Position numbers and translations under genes: made by a program. From assembly GCA_033763795.1 (NCBI GenBank), contig JANRJV010000018.1, positions 13,930 through 77,929 of the forward strand: 64,000 bases of DNA, written 5' to 3'. Position 1 is the first letter of the stretch; each line of letters begins with the position of its first letter. Under the pieces are notes generated by a model. It ran no database searches. It saw only the letters and a list, made by a program, of their open reading frames with translations, and had not been told where the DNA came from. Shown piece after piece: positions 15,946 to 25,300 of the stretch. The stretch comes from JAEUIV01 sp033763795 (GTDB lineage Bacteria > Planctomycetota > Phycisphaerae > Phycisphaerales > UBA1924).

Positions 15946-17436
15946 TCAGCCCGCCTCGCCGGGCTTCGCCGCCCGCGTCCCGTTCAGGCTCGTCAGCTTG
16001 ATCGTCGACAGCGCCTCCAGCTGGCTCCGCCTGAGCAGCCCCAGCACGCTGACCTGCCCGTTCGCCGGCGCCGGCGCATCCCCCGCCAGGTCGTGCATCG
16101 CCGTCAGGATGTCCGCCGCAGAGATGCTCTCAGGGGGCCGCGCCAGCGTATACGCGTTCTCATCCGCGTCCTTGGCGTCCGCCACGCGGTGCACGAACGA
16201 ACGCTTGATGAGCTGCTGAATCACGCGATCGGTCGTCGCCTCCGCGAGCCCGCACCGCTTGGCGAGCTGCTCGCCCGTCATCGCCTGCCCGCGCTCGAAC
16301 CCCTCCGCCAGAGCGCCCATGATTACCACCGCCATCGCCGGGTCAACGATCGGCAGCTTGTCCTCACGCTCCAGCGCCAGGTGACGCCCCGAAGCCACCG
16401 TCTCCACCGCGTACGTCACCTCGAACCCCAGCAGCACGATCAGCCACGTGATGTACACCCACGTCAGGAAGATCGGCAGCAGCGCCAGCGACCCGTACAC
16501 CGCCGTCTGCCCGCCCGTATCGGGGTTCGCCAGGTACGCGACGAACGCCGCCAGCAGCGACTTGGCCCCCTCCCACAGCGCCGCCGCCAGCAACGCACCC
16601 GCCGCCGCCGAGCGGAACTTCAGCCGCGCGTTGGGCATCAGCCAGTACGCCGCGATCAGGAGCGCCCACGTGATCACGAACCGCGCCATCAGGTTCAGCG
16701 GCGCCGCGAACCCCGGCGTCAGACCCGACAGCCACTCCACGCCCGCCCGGCTGAAAAAGAACCCGCCCACCAGGAACACCGGCCCAAGCACCAGCAAAAA
16801 CGTGTAGCTCGTCAGCCGCGTCCGCAGGCTCCGACCCGACGGCGCCCGGCAGATCGTGTTGAACGCCTGCTCCACCTGGATGATCAGCGACAGCGCCGCA
16901 TAGATCAGCACCAGGATGCCCACCACCGCGATCAGCCCCGAGTTCAGCTCCTGGATCCGCTCGACCGTCCGCTCCACGAACTGCTGCACCGTGTCCGCCA
17001 GCCGCGTCGGGCTCCCGCTCTGCGCCTCATCGTGCGCCCCGTCCTCGCCGCCGCTCCCGCCGTTCACCGGCCCCGGCATCCCCGCCGTGTCCGAGGGCAG
17101 CGCGGGGCCCACGAACCAGTTGTCGCCCAGCGGGTTCATCGGCGCCGTCGACCCGTCCATGTTGGTCCGCAGCTCGATGCGGTTGAGCCCCGTGTACTCC
17201 ATCAGGTCCGCGAGGACGTTCTTCATCCCCTGCTCGCCCAGGAACGCCTTGAACAGCACCAGCGCCAGCACCAGCACCGGGATCAGGCTGAAGATCGTGC
17301 GATACGCCAGCGCCGCCGCCATCTCCGGCGCGTTGTCGTAGTACAGCCGTCGGCCGCCGAACCGCGCCAGGTCGATCATGAACCGCACAGGACGGCTCTG
17401 CCACCGCCGCCCCAGTCTCATCGCAAGGTCATTCAT
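15946..17436 (-). CDS. YihY/BrkB-family inner-membrane protein
   Basis: The 496-residue protein matches the YihY (formerly RNase BN-like) family: an N-terminal amphipathic region, then ALAYRTIFSLIPVLVLALVLF (about residues 44-64), the family segment VAYLANPDTGGQTAVYGSLALLPIFLTWVYITWLIVLLG, and about six membrane helices in all. A family-specific polar insertion of roughly 70 residues follows the first helix (Gly/Ser-rich, about 95-150). A C-terminal winged-helix-like domain (EQLAKRCGLAEATTDRVIQQLIKRSFV, about 400-430) is also visible. The start overlaps the pseudouridine synthase stop by four bases. The function of the family is not settled. Confidence 0.85.
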   Translation of the reverse strand: MNDLAMRLGRRWQSRPVRFMIDLARFGGRRLYYDNAPEMAAALAYRTIFSLIPVLVLALVLFKAFLGEQGMKNVLADLMEYTGLNRIELRTNMDGSTAPMNPLGDNWFVGPALPSDTAGMPGPVNGGSGGEDGAHDEAQSGSPTRLADTVQQFVERTVERIQELNSGLIAVVGILVLIYAALSLIIQVEQAFNTICRAPSGRSLRTRLTSYTFLLVLGPVFLVGGFFFSRAGVEWLSGLTPGFAAPLNLMARFVITWALLIAAYWLMPNARLKFRSAAAGALLAAALWEGAKSLLAAFVAYLANPDTGGQTAVYGSLALLPIFLTWVYITWLIVLLGFEVTYAVETVASGRHLALEREDKLPIVDPAMAVVIMGALAEGFERGQAMTGEQLAKRCGLAEATTDRVIQQLIKRSFVHRVADAKDADENAYTLARPPESISAADILTAMHDLAGDAPAPANGQVSVLGLLRRSQLEALSTIKLTSLNGTRAAKPGEAG

Positions 17437-19073
17437 GTGCGCAGCCGTGGAGGCGCCTCCGCCAGCGGAAACTTCGATGCCGCACGCCCGTCCCGCACCC
17501 CGCCACGGGCTCCGCCCGCCTTCTTCGATCCGCCCCCGCCCTGCTTTCGCGCCGCCGGCGCACCCGCCGCACGACCGCTCCCGGGACCTTCCCCGCCGCC
17601 CGCCCGCGACCCGCCAGGCTTGCCCCTCGGCGCCATCGGCCCCCCCGGCTTCCCGCCCTTCATCGCCCCGGGCTTGCCCCCGGCAGACCAGCCCTTCCCG
17701 CGCCCCTTCGCCCCCGCCGCCCCCCCGGCCCCACCGGCCCCACCGGCCCCGCGCTTCGCATCACGCCCATCGCGCCTCTCGCGCGTATCGCGCGCATCAC
17801 GCCCATCGCGCCTCTCACGCGTATCGCGCGCATCACGCCTCTCGCGCGTCTCACGCCCCTCGCGCTGCTGACCGGGGCCGCTCGCGCGCTTGGCTCCCTC
17901 AGGCCTGACGCGCCGCGACAACACTCCCGCGCCCGCATCGCCCACGCGCACCGGCGCCGCCCCGCGCTCGCCCCGGCCACGCGCGCCGCCCGTTCCCGTC
18001 CCCATGCCCCGGCCCCGCGAAGGCTCGCGCTCCTCAACCCCATCCTCAAGCTCGACATCCTCATCCACGCCCGGCTGCGACCGCGTGGGCCCCAGCTTCA
18101 TCGCGTGCGACCTCCGCAGCGCACGCTCCTCGACCCCCTTGGGCCCCTTGCCCGATGCCGCCTGCCGCAGCGCCCGCAGCTCCGCGTCCGTCAGGTCGCG
18201 CCACTCCCCGGGCTTCAGACCGCGCAGCGTCACCGGGCCCATCGCGATCCGCACCAGCTTCCGCACCGGGCACCCCAGCTTCGCCAGCATGCGCCGGATC
18301 TGCCGGTTCCGCCCCTCCTTCAGCGTGATGTCCAGGATCGTCCGCGCCGCCTCCTCCTTCACCATCGTGATCGACACGCCCTCGGTCCGCGACGCCCCCA
18401 TCGTCTTGCCCTCGCGCCGGTCCGCGAGATAGACCCCCACGTTCAGCCGCTCCCGCGCCTCCGCGTCGAGCCGGCCCTTCACCACCGCGCGATACGTCTT
18501 CTCCACGCCGTAGCGCGGATGCGTCAGCCGATTGGCAAGCTCCCCGTCGTTGGTCAGCAGGATCAGCCCCATCGTGTCGTAGTCGAGCCGCCCCACCGGG
18601 TACAGCCGCGCCCCGCTCGGGTGCGGCACGACGTCCACAACCGTCCGCCGCCCCTGCTCGTCCGCCGCCGTGCTCAGCGTCGCGCGCGGCTTGTACAGCA
18701 TCACGTACACCTTCAGCTGCTTCGCCGCGGGCGATCGCTCGTCCAGCACCTGCTTGGGGATGTACCGCTCCATCGGCGCGCCGTCCACCAGCACCGTGTC
18801 CCGCCGCGGGTCGATCATCACGGGCATGTCCCGCACGATCTCGCCGTTCACCGCCACGCGCCCTTCTTCGATCAGCGCCTCGCACGCCCGCCGCGAGCCG
18901 ATCCCCGCCTCCGCCATCACCTTCTGCAGACGGATCCCCCCGCGCCGCGAACCCGCGCCGCCGGACCCCGCCCCCCGGCCCCGACCAGATCCGCTCCCGC
19001 CGCGCCCGCCTCCCCGGCGCTCGGGCGGGCCCGAGCCGGGGCTCGGGCGCGTGCGTGTGGGCGGGGGCGTCAT
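17433..19073 (-). CDS. RsuA/RluB/RluE-family pseudouridine synthase with long disordered tail
   Basis: The 546-residue protein has an Arg/Gly/Ser-rich N-terminus, an S4 domain (RLQKVMAEAGIGSRRACEALIEEGRV, about 45-90), and the RsuA-type catalytic core. The core motif is GRLDYDTMGLILLTNDG, with the catalytic Asp in LDYDT, and it is followed by EGRNRQIRRMLAKLG. From about residue 300 the chain is low complexity: acidic, then RERRDARDT-type repeats, then Gly/Lys/Arg-rich. Such a basic RGG-like tail suggests RNA or ribosome binding. The ATG at 19073 is preferred because the upstream in-frame ATG at 19082 lies inside the -10 hexamer. Confidence 0.88.
   Translation of the reverse strand: MTPPPTRTRPSPGSGPPERRGGGRGGSGSGRGRGAGSGGAGSRRGGIRLQKVMAEAGIGSRRACEALIEEGRVAVNGEIVRDMPVMIDPRRDTVLVDGAPMERYIPKQVLDERSPAAKQLKVYVMLYKPRATLSTAADEQGRRTVVDVVPHPSGARLYPVGRLDYDTMGLILLTNDGELANRLTHPRYGVEKTYRAVVKGRLDAEARERLNVGVYLADRREGKTMGASRTEGVSITMVKEEAARTILDITLKEGRNRQIRRMLAKLGCPVRKLVRIAMGPVTLRGLKPGEWRDLTDAELRALRQAASGKGPKGVEERALRRSHAMKLGPTRSQPGVDEDVELEDGVEEREPSRGRGMGTGTGGARGRGERGAAPVRVGDAGAGVLSRRVRPEGAKRASGPGQQREGRETRERRDARDTRERRDGRDARDTRERRDGRDAKRGAGGAGGAGGAAGAKGRGKGWSAGGKPGAMKGGKPGGPMAPRGKPGGSRAGGGEGPGSGRAAGAPAARKQGGGGSKKAGGARGGVRDGRAASKFPLAEAPPRLRT
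17755..17865. repeat. Short tandem repeats inside the pseudouridine synthase tail
   Basis: Imperfect repeats built on TCGCGCG / TCACGCC units encode repeating Arg-Asp blocks (RRDARDTRERRDGRDARDT and again) in the minus-strand protein. The unit is recent enough that two copies of the same block are almost identical at DNA level, a probable site of length variation by slippage. Confidence 0.7.
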
Positions 19074-19080
19074 GGCCGGC

Positions 19081-19086
19081 ATTCTA
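19081..19086 (-). promoter_or_regulatory. -10 hexamer TAGAAT for the RsuA-family gene
   Basis: On the minus strand CCTAGAATG ends seven bases before the ATG at 19073. It predicts a leaderless transcript for the pseudouridine synthase-YihY pair. Confidence 0.5.
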
Positions 19087-19193
19087 GGGCGGAGGCCCTA
19101 CAGATCCCTTCCCTCGCTCCCGCGCGGGTCGAGCCCCGGGCCCTCTCACGCCGATAACCCATCAGCACACCATCCCGCACACCCCGCTTACCG

Positions 19194-20429
19194 ATGACCA
19201 CCTTCTCACCCGACCCGCACCTCCAGAACCCCTCGGGCGACCTGTTCCTCTCGCCCCGCGTCATCGACCGCGCCGCATTCGAAGACTTCGCCGCGCGCCT
19301 CCGCGCCCTCATCGACGACGCCGCGGCCCGCGGCAGCGCCGTCCGCCTCGCCTCCGCCGACGCCGAGAAGCTCCACGCCCTCCTCACCGAAGCCTCCCGC
19401 AAGAACGCCGAGCAGGTCGAGCTCTCCGCGCGCGTCCTCAAGACCCTCGCCCAGCGCACCTCCGAGGTCGACGCGCTGCTCGCCCGCGCCGCCGACCTCG
19501 CCTCCGCCGGCGCCCAGATGGAGTCGCGCCTCGCGGCGATCGTGGACCGCCGCGTTGCCGAGCTCGACGCCCGCGCCGCCGACCTGGGGCGGCAGCTCGC
19601 CGCCGCCCACGAGGAACACGCCTCCCGCCTCTCCGCCGCCGTCGAAGCGGCCGAGGCCCGCGTCGCCTCCGCCATGGAACGCCTCGATCGCGCCCGCGCC
19701 ACGCTGGTGCAGCAGACCGAGACCACCGTCTTCGCCGCCGAGAAGCTCCTCCGCGCCCAGTGCGAGCGCGCCGAGAAGCTCCTCTCCGCCCCCGCCGGGC
19801 TCACGAACAACCTCGAGCGCATCGAGACCGCCGCGCGCCGCGCCGAGACCGCCGCCCAGCAGCTCGCCGGCATCCACGCCCGCGCCGAATCCGCCGCGAC
19901 GCAGCTCGCCCGCTCCCTCGACGGCTCCATCGCCTTCTCCGACGAACTCATCGCCCAGCGCCAGTCGCTCGACGCCCAGACCGCCCGCGCCCTCGAAAAG
20001 GTCCACGAGGCCCGCAAGCTGCTCGAGCCGGCCCAAGCCATCGAGGCCCGCGCGGGCGCCACCGCCGACAAGCTCGCCGAAGCCGCCGCCCGCGCCGCCG
20101 ACGCACAGGCAAAGGCCCGCTCCATCGCCGCGGAAGTCCAGCGAACCGTCGGCCTCGCCGCCGACGCACTCGAAATGCTCGAGCCCTGGCGCGCCGTCCT
20201 TCTCGAGCCCAGCCCCGACGGCCCGCTCCCCGAGCCCATCATCAACCTCATCGCCCGCATGCGCGGCGAGCTCGCCCACGACCTCGCCTCCGTCGCCACC
20301 GCCATGCAGGCAATCGCCGCCAAAGCCGGCGGCCCGCCCGCGACACAGCCCCCCAAGCTCCGCGCCGAGCCCATCGTCCGCGTCAAGACGACCCGCCCGC
20401 GCCCCGAGCGCGATTCCAGCGCCGCCTGA
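19194..20429 (+). CDS. Long alpha-helical (coiled-coil) protein, unknown function
   Basis: The 411-residue product is almost entirely Ala/Glu/Arg/Leu-rich helix with heptad character (for example DRRVAELDARAADLGRQLA; AEKLLRAQCERAEKLLSA; ARAGATADKLAEAAARA). There is no signal peptide or membrane span, so it should be cytosolic. The C-terminus is a short basic Pro-rich tail. Composition is similar to apolipoprotein-like and chemoreceptor-like helical rods, and no specific family can be named. It converges on scpA with 24 bases between the stops. A structural or chromosome-organising role is possible given the neighbour, but this is a guess. Confidence 0.75.
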   Translation: MTTFSPDPHLQNPSGDLFLSPRVIDRAAFEDFAARLRALIDDAAARGSAVRLASADAEKLHALLTEASRKNAEQVELSARVLKTLAQRTSEVDALLARAADLASAGAQMESRLAAIVDRRVAELDARAADLGRQLAAAHEEHASRLSAAVEAAEARVASAMERLDRARATLVQQTETTVFAAEKLLRAQCERAEKLLSAPAGLTNNLERIETAARRAETAAQQLAGIHARAESAATQLARSLDGSIAFSDELIAQRQSLDAQTARALEKVHEARKLLEPAQAIEARAGATADKLAEAAARAADAQAKARSIAAEVQRTVGLAADALEMLEPWRAVLLEPSPDGPLPEPIINLIARMRGELAHDLASVATAMQAIAAKAGGPPATQPPKLRAEPIVRVKTTRPRPERDSSAA

Positions 20430-20453
20430 ACCGCGCTCAGCCCGCAGACACCC

Positions 20454-21308
20454 TCAACCCGCGGACCCTTCCGGCGGCTTCATAGCGCTCGGCGCCGGCT
20501 CCTCCCCCTCCGTCAGCGCGATCGTCACGTCCTGATCCGCCCCGCGCTGCGCCACGCGCACCGCACGCTGCCGAACCAGCTCCAGCACCGCCAGGAACAT
20601 CCCGATCACTTCCACCCGCTTCTTCCCCGAGAAGAGCGCCCGCAGCGGCATCATCCCCGAAGCGTTGTCCGCCCCCGCGCTCCCCGCCGCCGACCGCTCC
20701 CGCAGCCGCTCCAGAATGTCCGCCGCGTGCAGCTCGATCGGCGTGTCGTCATCCACCACCGCGTGCTGACCCAGCCGCTCGAACACCACCGTCGACGCGA
20801 TCCGCGCGTACGCCTGCGCAAGATCGAACAGGCTCAGGTCTTCCAGGTCCAGCGGCGGCTCGTACCCCTCGGGCACGGGCGGCGCCGCCGGCGAACCAAG
20901 AGCGCCCAGCGGCCGGCGCTGCAGCCACGCCTGACGGCGCGCTTCCAGCTTCTCCGACGCCTCGCGGAACCGCTTGTACTCGAGCAGCGCACGCACCAGC
21001 TCCGCCGCCGGATCGCCCGCGTCCCGCGCAACGAGCGCCCCCGCCTCGCCCGGCTCCTCATCGTCCTCGGGGGGAACCAGCACGCGCGATTTCAGCTCGA
21101 CCAGCGTCGCAGCCGTCACCAGGAACTCGCCCGCCGGGTCCACGTCGATCCGGCTCAGCTTCTCAAGAAACCGCAGGTACTGATCCGTAATCGACGCCAG
21201 CGACACCTCGCTGACATCAACCTCCGCGCGCCGGATCAGGTGCAGCAGCAGGTCCAGAGGGCCCTCGAAGCCCTCCAGCCGAACGGCATAGTCTTCCGTG
21301 GTCGCCAT
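20454..21308 (-). CDS. scpA: Segregation and condensation protein A
   Basis: The 284-residue kleisin-type subunit bridges SMC heads in bacterial condensin with ScpB. The N-terminus YAVRLEGFEGPLDLLLHLIRRAEVDV is the classic ScpA signature, followed by ITDQYLRFL and LVTAATLVELKSRVLVP. The C-terminal winged helix includes KKRVEVIGMFLAVLELVRQRAVRVAQ. The ATG at 21308 places the signature at residue 6, as usual. ScpB and SMC are not in the window. The gene is divergent from kdsD with 24 bases between start codons. Confidence 0.93.
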   Translation of the reverse strand: MATTEDYAVRLEGFEGPLDLLLHLIRRAEVDVSEVSLASITDQYLRFLEKLSRIDVDPAGEFLVTAATLVELKSRVLVPPEDDEEPGEAGALVARDAGDPAAELVRALLEYKRFREASEKLEARRQAWLQRRPLGALGSPAAPPVPEGYEPPLDLEDLSLFDLAQAYARIASTVVFERLGQHAVVDDDTPIELHAADILERLRERSAAGSAGADNASGMMPLRALFSGKKRVEVIGMFLAVLELVRQRAVRVAQRGADQDVTIALTEGEEPAPSAMKPPEGSAG

Positions 21309-21332
21309 GACGCGTCCGGCGGACTGTACCGT
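21309..21332. promoter_or_regulatory. Compact divergent promoter between scpA and kdsD
   Basis: Only 24 bases separate the two ATGs. TACCGT (21327-21332, plus) directly abuts the kdsD ATG, while TACGGT and TACAGT are readable on the minus strand 14-20 bases from the scpA start. Each promoter's -35 region must lie inside the other gene. If the plus-strand hexamer is used, the GTG at 21342 may be the true kdsD start. Confidence 0.4.
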
Positions 21333-22364
21333 ATGACCAGCGTGAGCGACCAAGCCGCCAGGCACACCGAACTGCACTCCGCCGCCGAGACCCTCCGCGC
21401 CGAGGCCCGCGCCATCGACGCCGCCGCCGCCCTCCTCGACGAACGCTTCCCCCACGCCGTCGACCTCATGACCTCCTGCGCCGAGCGCGGCGGGTCCATC
21501 CTCGTCTCGGGCCTGGGCAAGTCCGGACTCATCGGCAAGAAGATCTCCGCCACCCTCTCCTCTCTCGGCGCCCCCTCGCACGACATCCATCCTTCCGAAG
21601 CCGCCCACGGCGACCTCGGTCGCATCCGCCGCGAGGATTGCCTCCTCGCCCTCTCGCGCTCCGGCGAGACCGAGGAAGTCGTCGCCCTCGCCGCCCTCCT
21701 CCGCCAGGACGGCGTGCCCATCATCTCCATCACCGCCGGGCCCGAGCGCGGCCACCCCACCAACACCCTCGCACGCCTCGCCACAGTCGCGCTCTCGATC
21801 GGGCCCGCCACGGAGGCGACCGAGGACCTCCTCGCCCCCACCTGCTCCACCACCGCGACGCTCGCCCTGGGCGACGCCCTCGCCCTGGCCGTCGCGCGGC
21901 GCCGCCGATTCACATCCGACGACTTCGCGCGCCGCCACCCCGGCGGAACGCTGGGCGGGCTGCTCCGCCCCGTCCTCGACGTGCTCCGCTTCCGCGCGGG
22001 CACGAATCTCCCCGTCGTCGCGCTGGGGGTCACCGTCCGCGAAGCCGAGACCCGCGCCGCCGCGCTGGGCCGCCGCACGGGCGCCCTGCTCGTCGTCGAT
22101 GCCGCCGGGGCCCTCGCCGGGATCTTCACCGACGCCGACCTGCGCCGCCTCGTCCTCGCCGACCCCGCCGCCCTCGACAGGCCCATAGAGTCCGTCATGA
22201 CCAGCGGACCCCGCGCGCTCCACTCGGCGTCCCTCGTCCGCGACGCCGTGCAGATGGTCCGCGAGAGCAGGCTCGACGAGATCCCCGTCGTCGACGACCG
22301 GGGCCGCCCCGTCGGACTGCTCGACGTGCAGGACCTCATCGCCATCAAGGTCGTCGAGGGCTGA
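21333..22364 (+). CDS. kdsD: D-arabinose 5-phosphate isomerase (KpsF/GutQ family)
   Basis: The 343-residue enzyme converts ribulose 5-phosphate to arabinose 5-phosphate, the first dedicated step of Kdo synthesis for lipopolysaccharide. The SIS sugar-isomerase domain holds VSGLGKSGLIGKKISATLSSLG, HPSEAAHGDLG and LALSRSGETEEV. The joining motif FARRHPGGTLGGLL precedes two CBS domains (about 205-343; LVVDAAGALAGIFTDADLRR and IPVVDDRGRPVGLLDVQDL). The next gene, eight bases on, is LptC-like, matching the classical kdsD-lptC order of other Gram-negatives. Confidence 0.93.
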   Translation: MTSVSDQAARHTELHSAAETLRAEARAIDAAAALLDERFPHAVDLMTSCAERGGSILVSGLGKSGLIGKKISATLSSLGAPSHDIHPSEAAHGDLGRIRREDCLLALSRSGETEEVVALAALLRQDGVPIISITAGPERGHPTNTLARLATVALSIGPATEATEDLLAPTCSTTATLALGDALALAVARRRRFTSDDFARRHPGGTLGGLLRPVLDVLRFRAGTNLPVVALGVTVREAETRAAALGRRTGALLVVDAAGALAGIFTDADLRRLVLADPAALDRPIESVMTSGPRALHSASLVRDAVQMVRESRLDEIPVVDDRGRPVGLLDVQDLIAIKVVEG

Positions 22365-22372
22365 TCGTCGCG

Positions 22373-25300
22373 ATGACCTTCCGCTCCAAAGGTCAGCTCG
22401 CCGCTCTCTTTCTTCTCACCGCCGTCACGGGCGTCGTCCTCGTCGCCATGCTCACGCGCGGCGGGCAGACCGCCCCCGCCCCCGCCCCAAACCCCGCCGC
22501 CGCCATCGGCCAGCCGCCGCCCGCCACCAAGACCGTCGGCGGCACCGGCCGAGGACCCGTCCAGGATCTCGTCGCCATCGCCGACGAAGGAGTCTGGACA
22601 CGCGTCGACCCCGACACCGGCCGCCTCGTCTCCAAGATGACATGGAAGAGCCTCGATCCCCGGGCCGGCGGACTCTTCGAAGTCGACTCCCCCCGCGTCT
22701 GGGCCATCGACGAACAGCGCACCGTCGTCATCGAAGCACGCCGGGGCACCATCGTCTGGCCCTCGCGCGATCGCGAGCCCGAGTCGGGCAAACTCGAAGG
22801 AGACGTCCTCATCCGCATGGTCGAGGGCGCCCGCGCCGGCCCCGTCCGCGACGACGAATCGCCCCTCGCCCGCGTCGCCTCGCCCAGCCTCGCCTTCGAG
22901 ACCGCCCTGGGCGAGCTCACCACCCCCGACGCCGTCGTCTTCGACGGCATGGGCTTCCGCGCTCAGGGCCAGGGCCTCGCACTCCGGCTCGGACGCGACC
23001 GCGCCCGGCCCCTCAACCTCCTCCGCATCGAGCGCGGCGGAACGCTCACATACACCCCCCAGCCGCCCTCCACGCGCGACGAACCTCCCGAGTCCACCGA
23101 AGACCCCGCGCAGCCGCCCCGCGCAGAGCAGCCGCCCGCCGAGCCCGTCATCCAGCACTACCGCGCCACCGTGCAGGGCGACGTCCGCGTCCGCGTCGGC
23201 CCGCGCACGCTCGAGGGAGACCAGGTCGAAGTCTGGGCCCGCCTCGTCGACGGAGAGCTCCGCGAAGACGCCGTCGCCCCCTTCGAGCCCGCCGCCGCGC
23301 CCGCGCCTCAGCCCGGCGCAGCATCGGACCCCGGCCCCGACTCTCCCTCTCCCGACGCCGCGGCTCCCGACGACGATGCGCAGCCCGTCTCCGCAACATT
23401 CACTTTCTCCGGCCCGCTCGAAGTCCGCCCCTCCGCCGACGAGCCCGACGCTCTCCGCGACGACGACGTCGCGCTCCGCATCTCCAGCGCGGCGGGCGCC
23501 CCCGTCCGCGTCAGCGACGCCGCCTCAGGCGGAACGCTCCGCGCGCCCGAACTCCGCTACGCCCTCACCACCCGCCGCCTCACCCTCGGCTCGCGCCAGC
23601 CCGCTCCCGGCGACGTCCACATGACGCTCCCCGACCTCGCCGACCTTCTCGCCCGCGGCGTCGACATCGACCTCACCACAGGCGAAGGCTCCATGGACGG
23701 CGCGGGCGAAGTCTGGCTCCTCGGCGCTCTCTCCCCCGCCGCCGACCAGCCCGCCGAGCGCGGCCCCAAGCCCCGCGGCGCCACATGGACCGACCGCGTC
23801 GACTTCCTCCTCGACACCGCCAGCGGCCCTGTCGGCAGCGGCCCCGTCCTCCCCAAGGACCTCCGCATGTCCGGCTCCGTCCGCGTCTTCGAGGGAGACG
23901 CCGGCGTCGCCGCACGCGACCTCCGCGCACGCTTCACCACGCACACGGACCCCGCCGGCCAACTCCGCGCCGCGCTCGCCCGGCTCACGCTCGCCGGCGC
24001 CGCCGCCGCATACGACTCCGCCGGCGGACACATCCGCGGCGACACCATCGAAGTCGCCTTCGAGCCCGACCAGGAGGGCTCGCCCCGCCCCACCGCCGCC
24101 GAAGTCTCGGGCGCCGCCGTCGCCTCCCGCGAGGGGCAGCGCCTCGCCGCCGAACGCATCAGCACCACCCTCGGCCCCGACGAAGATGGCGAGCTCGCCG
24201 TCACCGCCCTCCGCGCCCAGGGCGCCGTCGCCGCATGCCTCGATCGCGACACCGACGACGGCCCCGAAGAGATCGAGACACTCGCCGACACCCTCAGCGC
24301 CGACCAGCAGCTCGACACCATCGAGCTCGTCGGCGCCCCCGCGACCATCTCGCGCCGCGGCCCGGAGGGCTTCGCCTCCATCACAGGCGGATCCATGCGC
24401 ATCGGCTTCGCCGAGGGCGCCCGCGCGCTCACCGTCTTCGGCCCGGGCTCCGCCGCCTTCGACACACGCCGCAGCTCCGCCGGCGCCCGCGAAGGTGACA
24501 CCGTCCTCGACATCCGCTGGAACGGCGCCGCCCTCTACAACGACGCGCAGGGAACCGTCGAGTTCGACGGCGAGGCCGACGTCCGCGCCCAGCTCGGCCC
24601 CGTCGAGCGCCACGCCGGCCGCGCCGACCGCATCGTCATCGAGCTCGCCCAGGACGAGCCCGCTTCAACCGATCCCGCCGCCCACGCCTCCGCCGCTTCG
24701 ACCGATCCCGCCGACGCGCCCGACCAGTCGCCCGCGCGCCGCTTCGCCCGCGCCCTGCTCGAAGGCTCGACCGAAGCCCCCGCCGAGGTCGAGCTCCGCC
24801 GCTACGCACCCGGCTCCGGCGCCGGCGTCCTGGAAAGCCTCGCAGCGCTCCGCGGCCCGTCCATCGAGCTCGACGCGCTCCAATCGACGCTCGCCGTCAC
24901 CGGCGCCGGACTCCTGCTCTTCGAGGACCGCTCCGCGTCCCAAGAGCCCGACCCCGCCGCCCCCGCCCCCGCGGGCACCGCCCTCTTCGCCGGACGCTCC
25001 GCCCGGGGCACCTCGCTCTTCACATGGGAAAACTCCATGCGCCTCGACCGCGCCCAGCGCCGCGGCGAGATGTCGGGCCTCGTCCGCATACGCCACCGCG
25101 ACGCACGAACTACCGACATCACCGACCTGCAGTGCGCCCTCCTCGAGATCTTCTTCACCGAGCCCCAGCCCGGCTCGCAGGACGCGGGAATCACCCTCCA
25201 GCGCGCCATCGCCACCGGCGGCGTCGCCGCCTCGCACAAGCAGCTCCAGATCCTCGCCCACTCGCTCACCTACGACGCCGCCGCCAGCCAGATCACCGCC

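Noticed and set aside
16093..17871. 592-codon plus-strand frame opposite the YihY and pseudouridine synthase genes
   Set aside because: It spans the junction of two real overlapping genes and is Arg/His/Gln-rich, as expected for the antisense of this codon usage.
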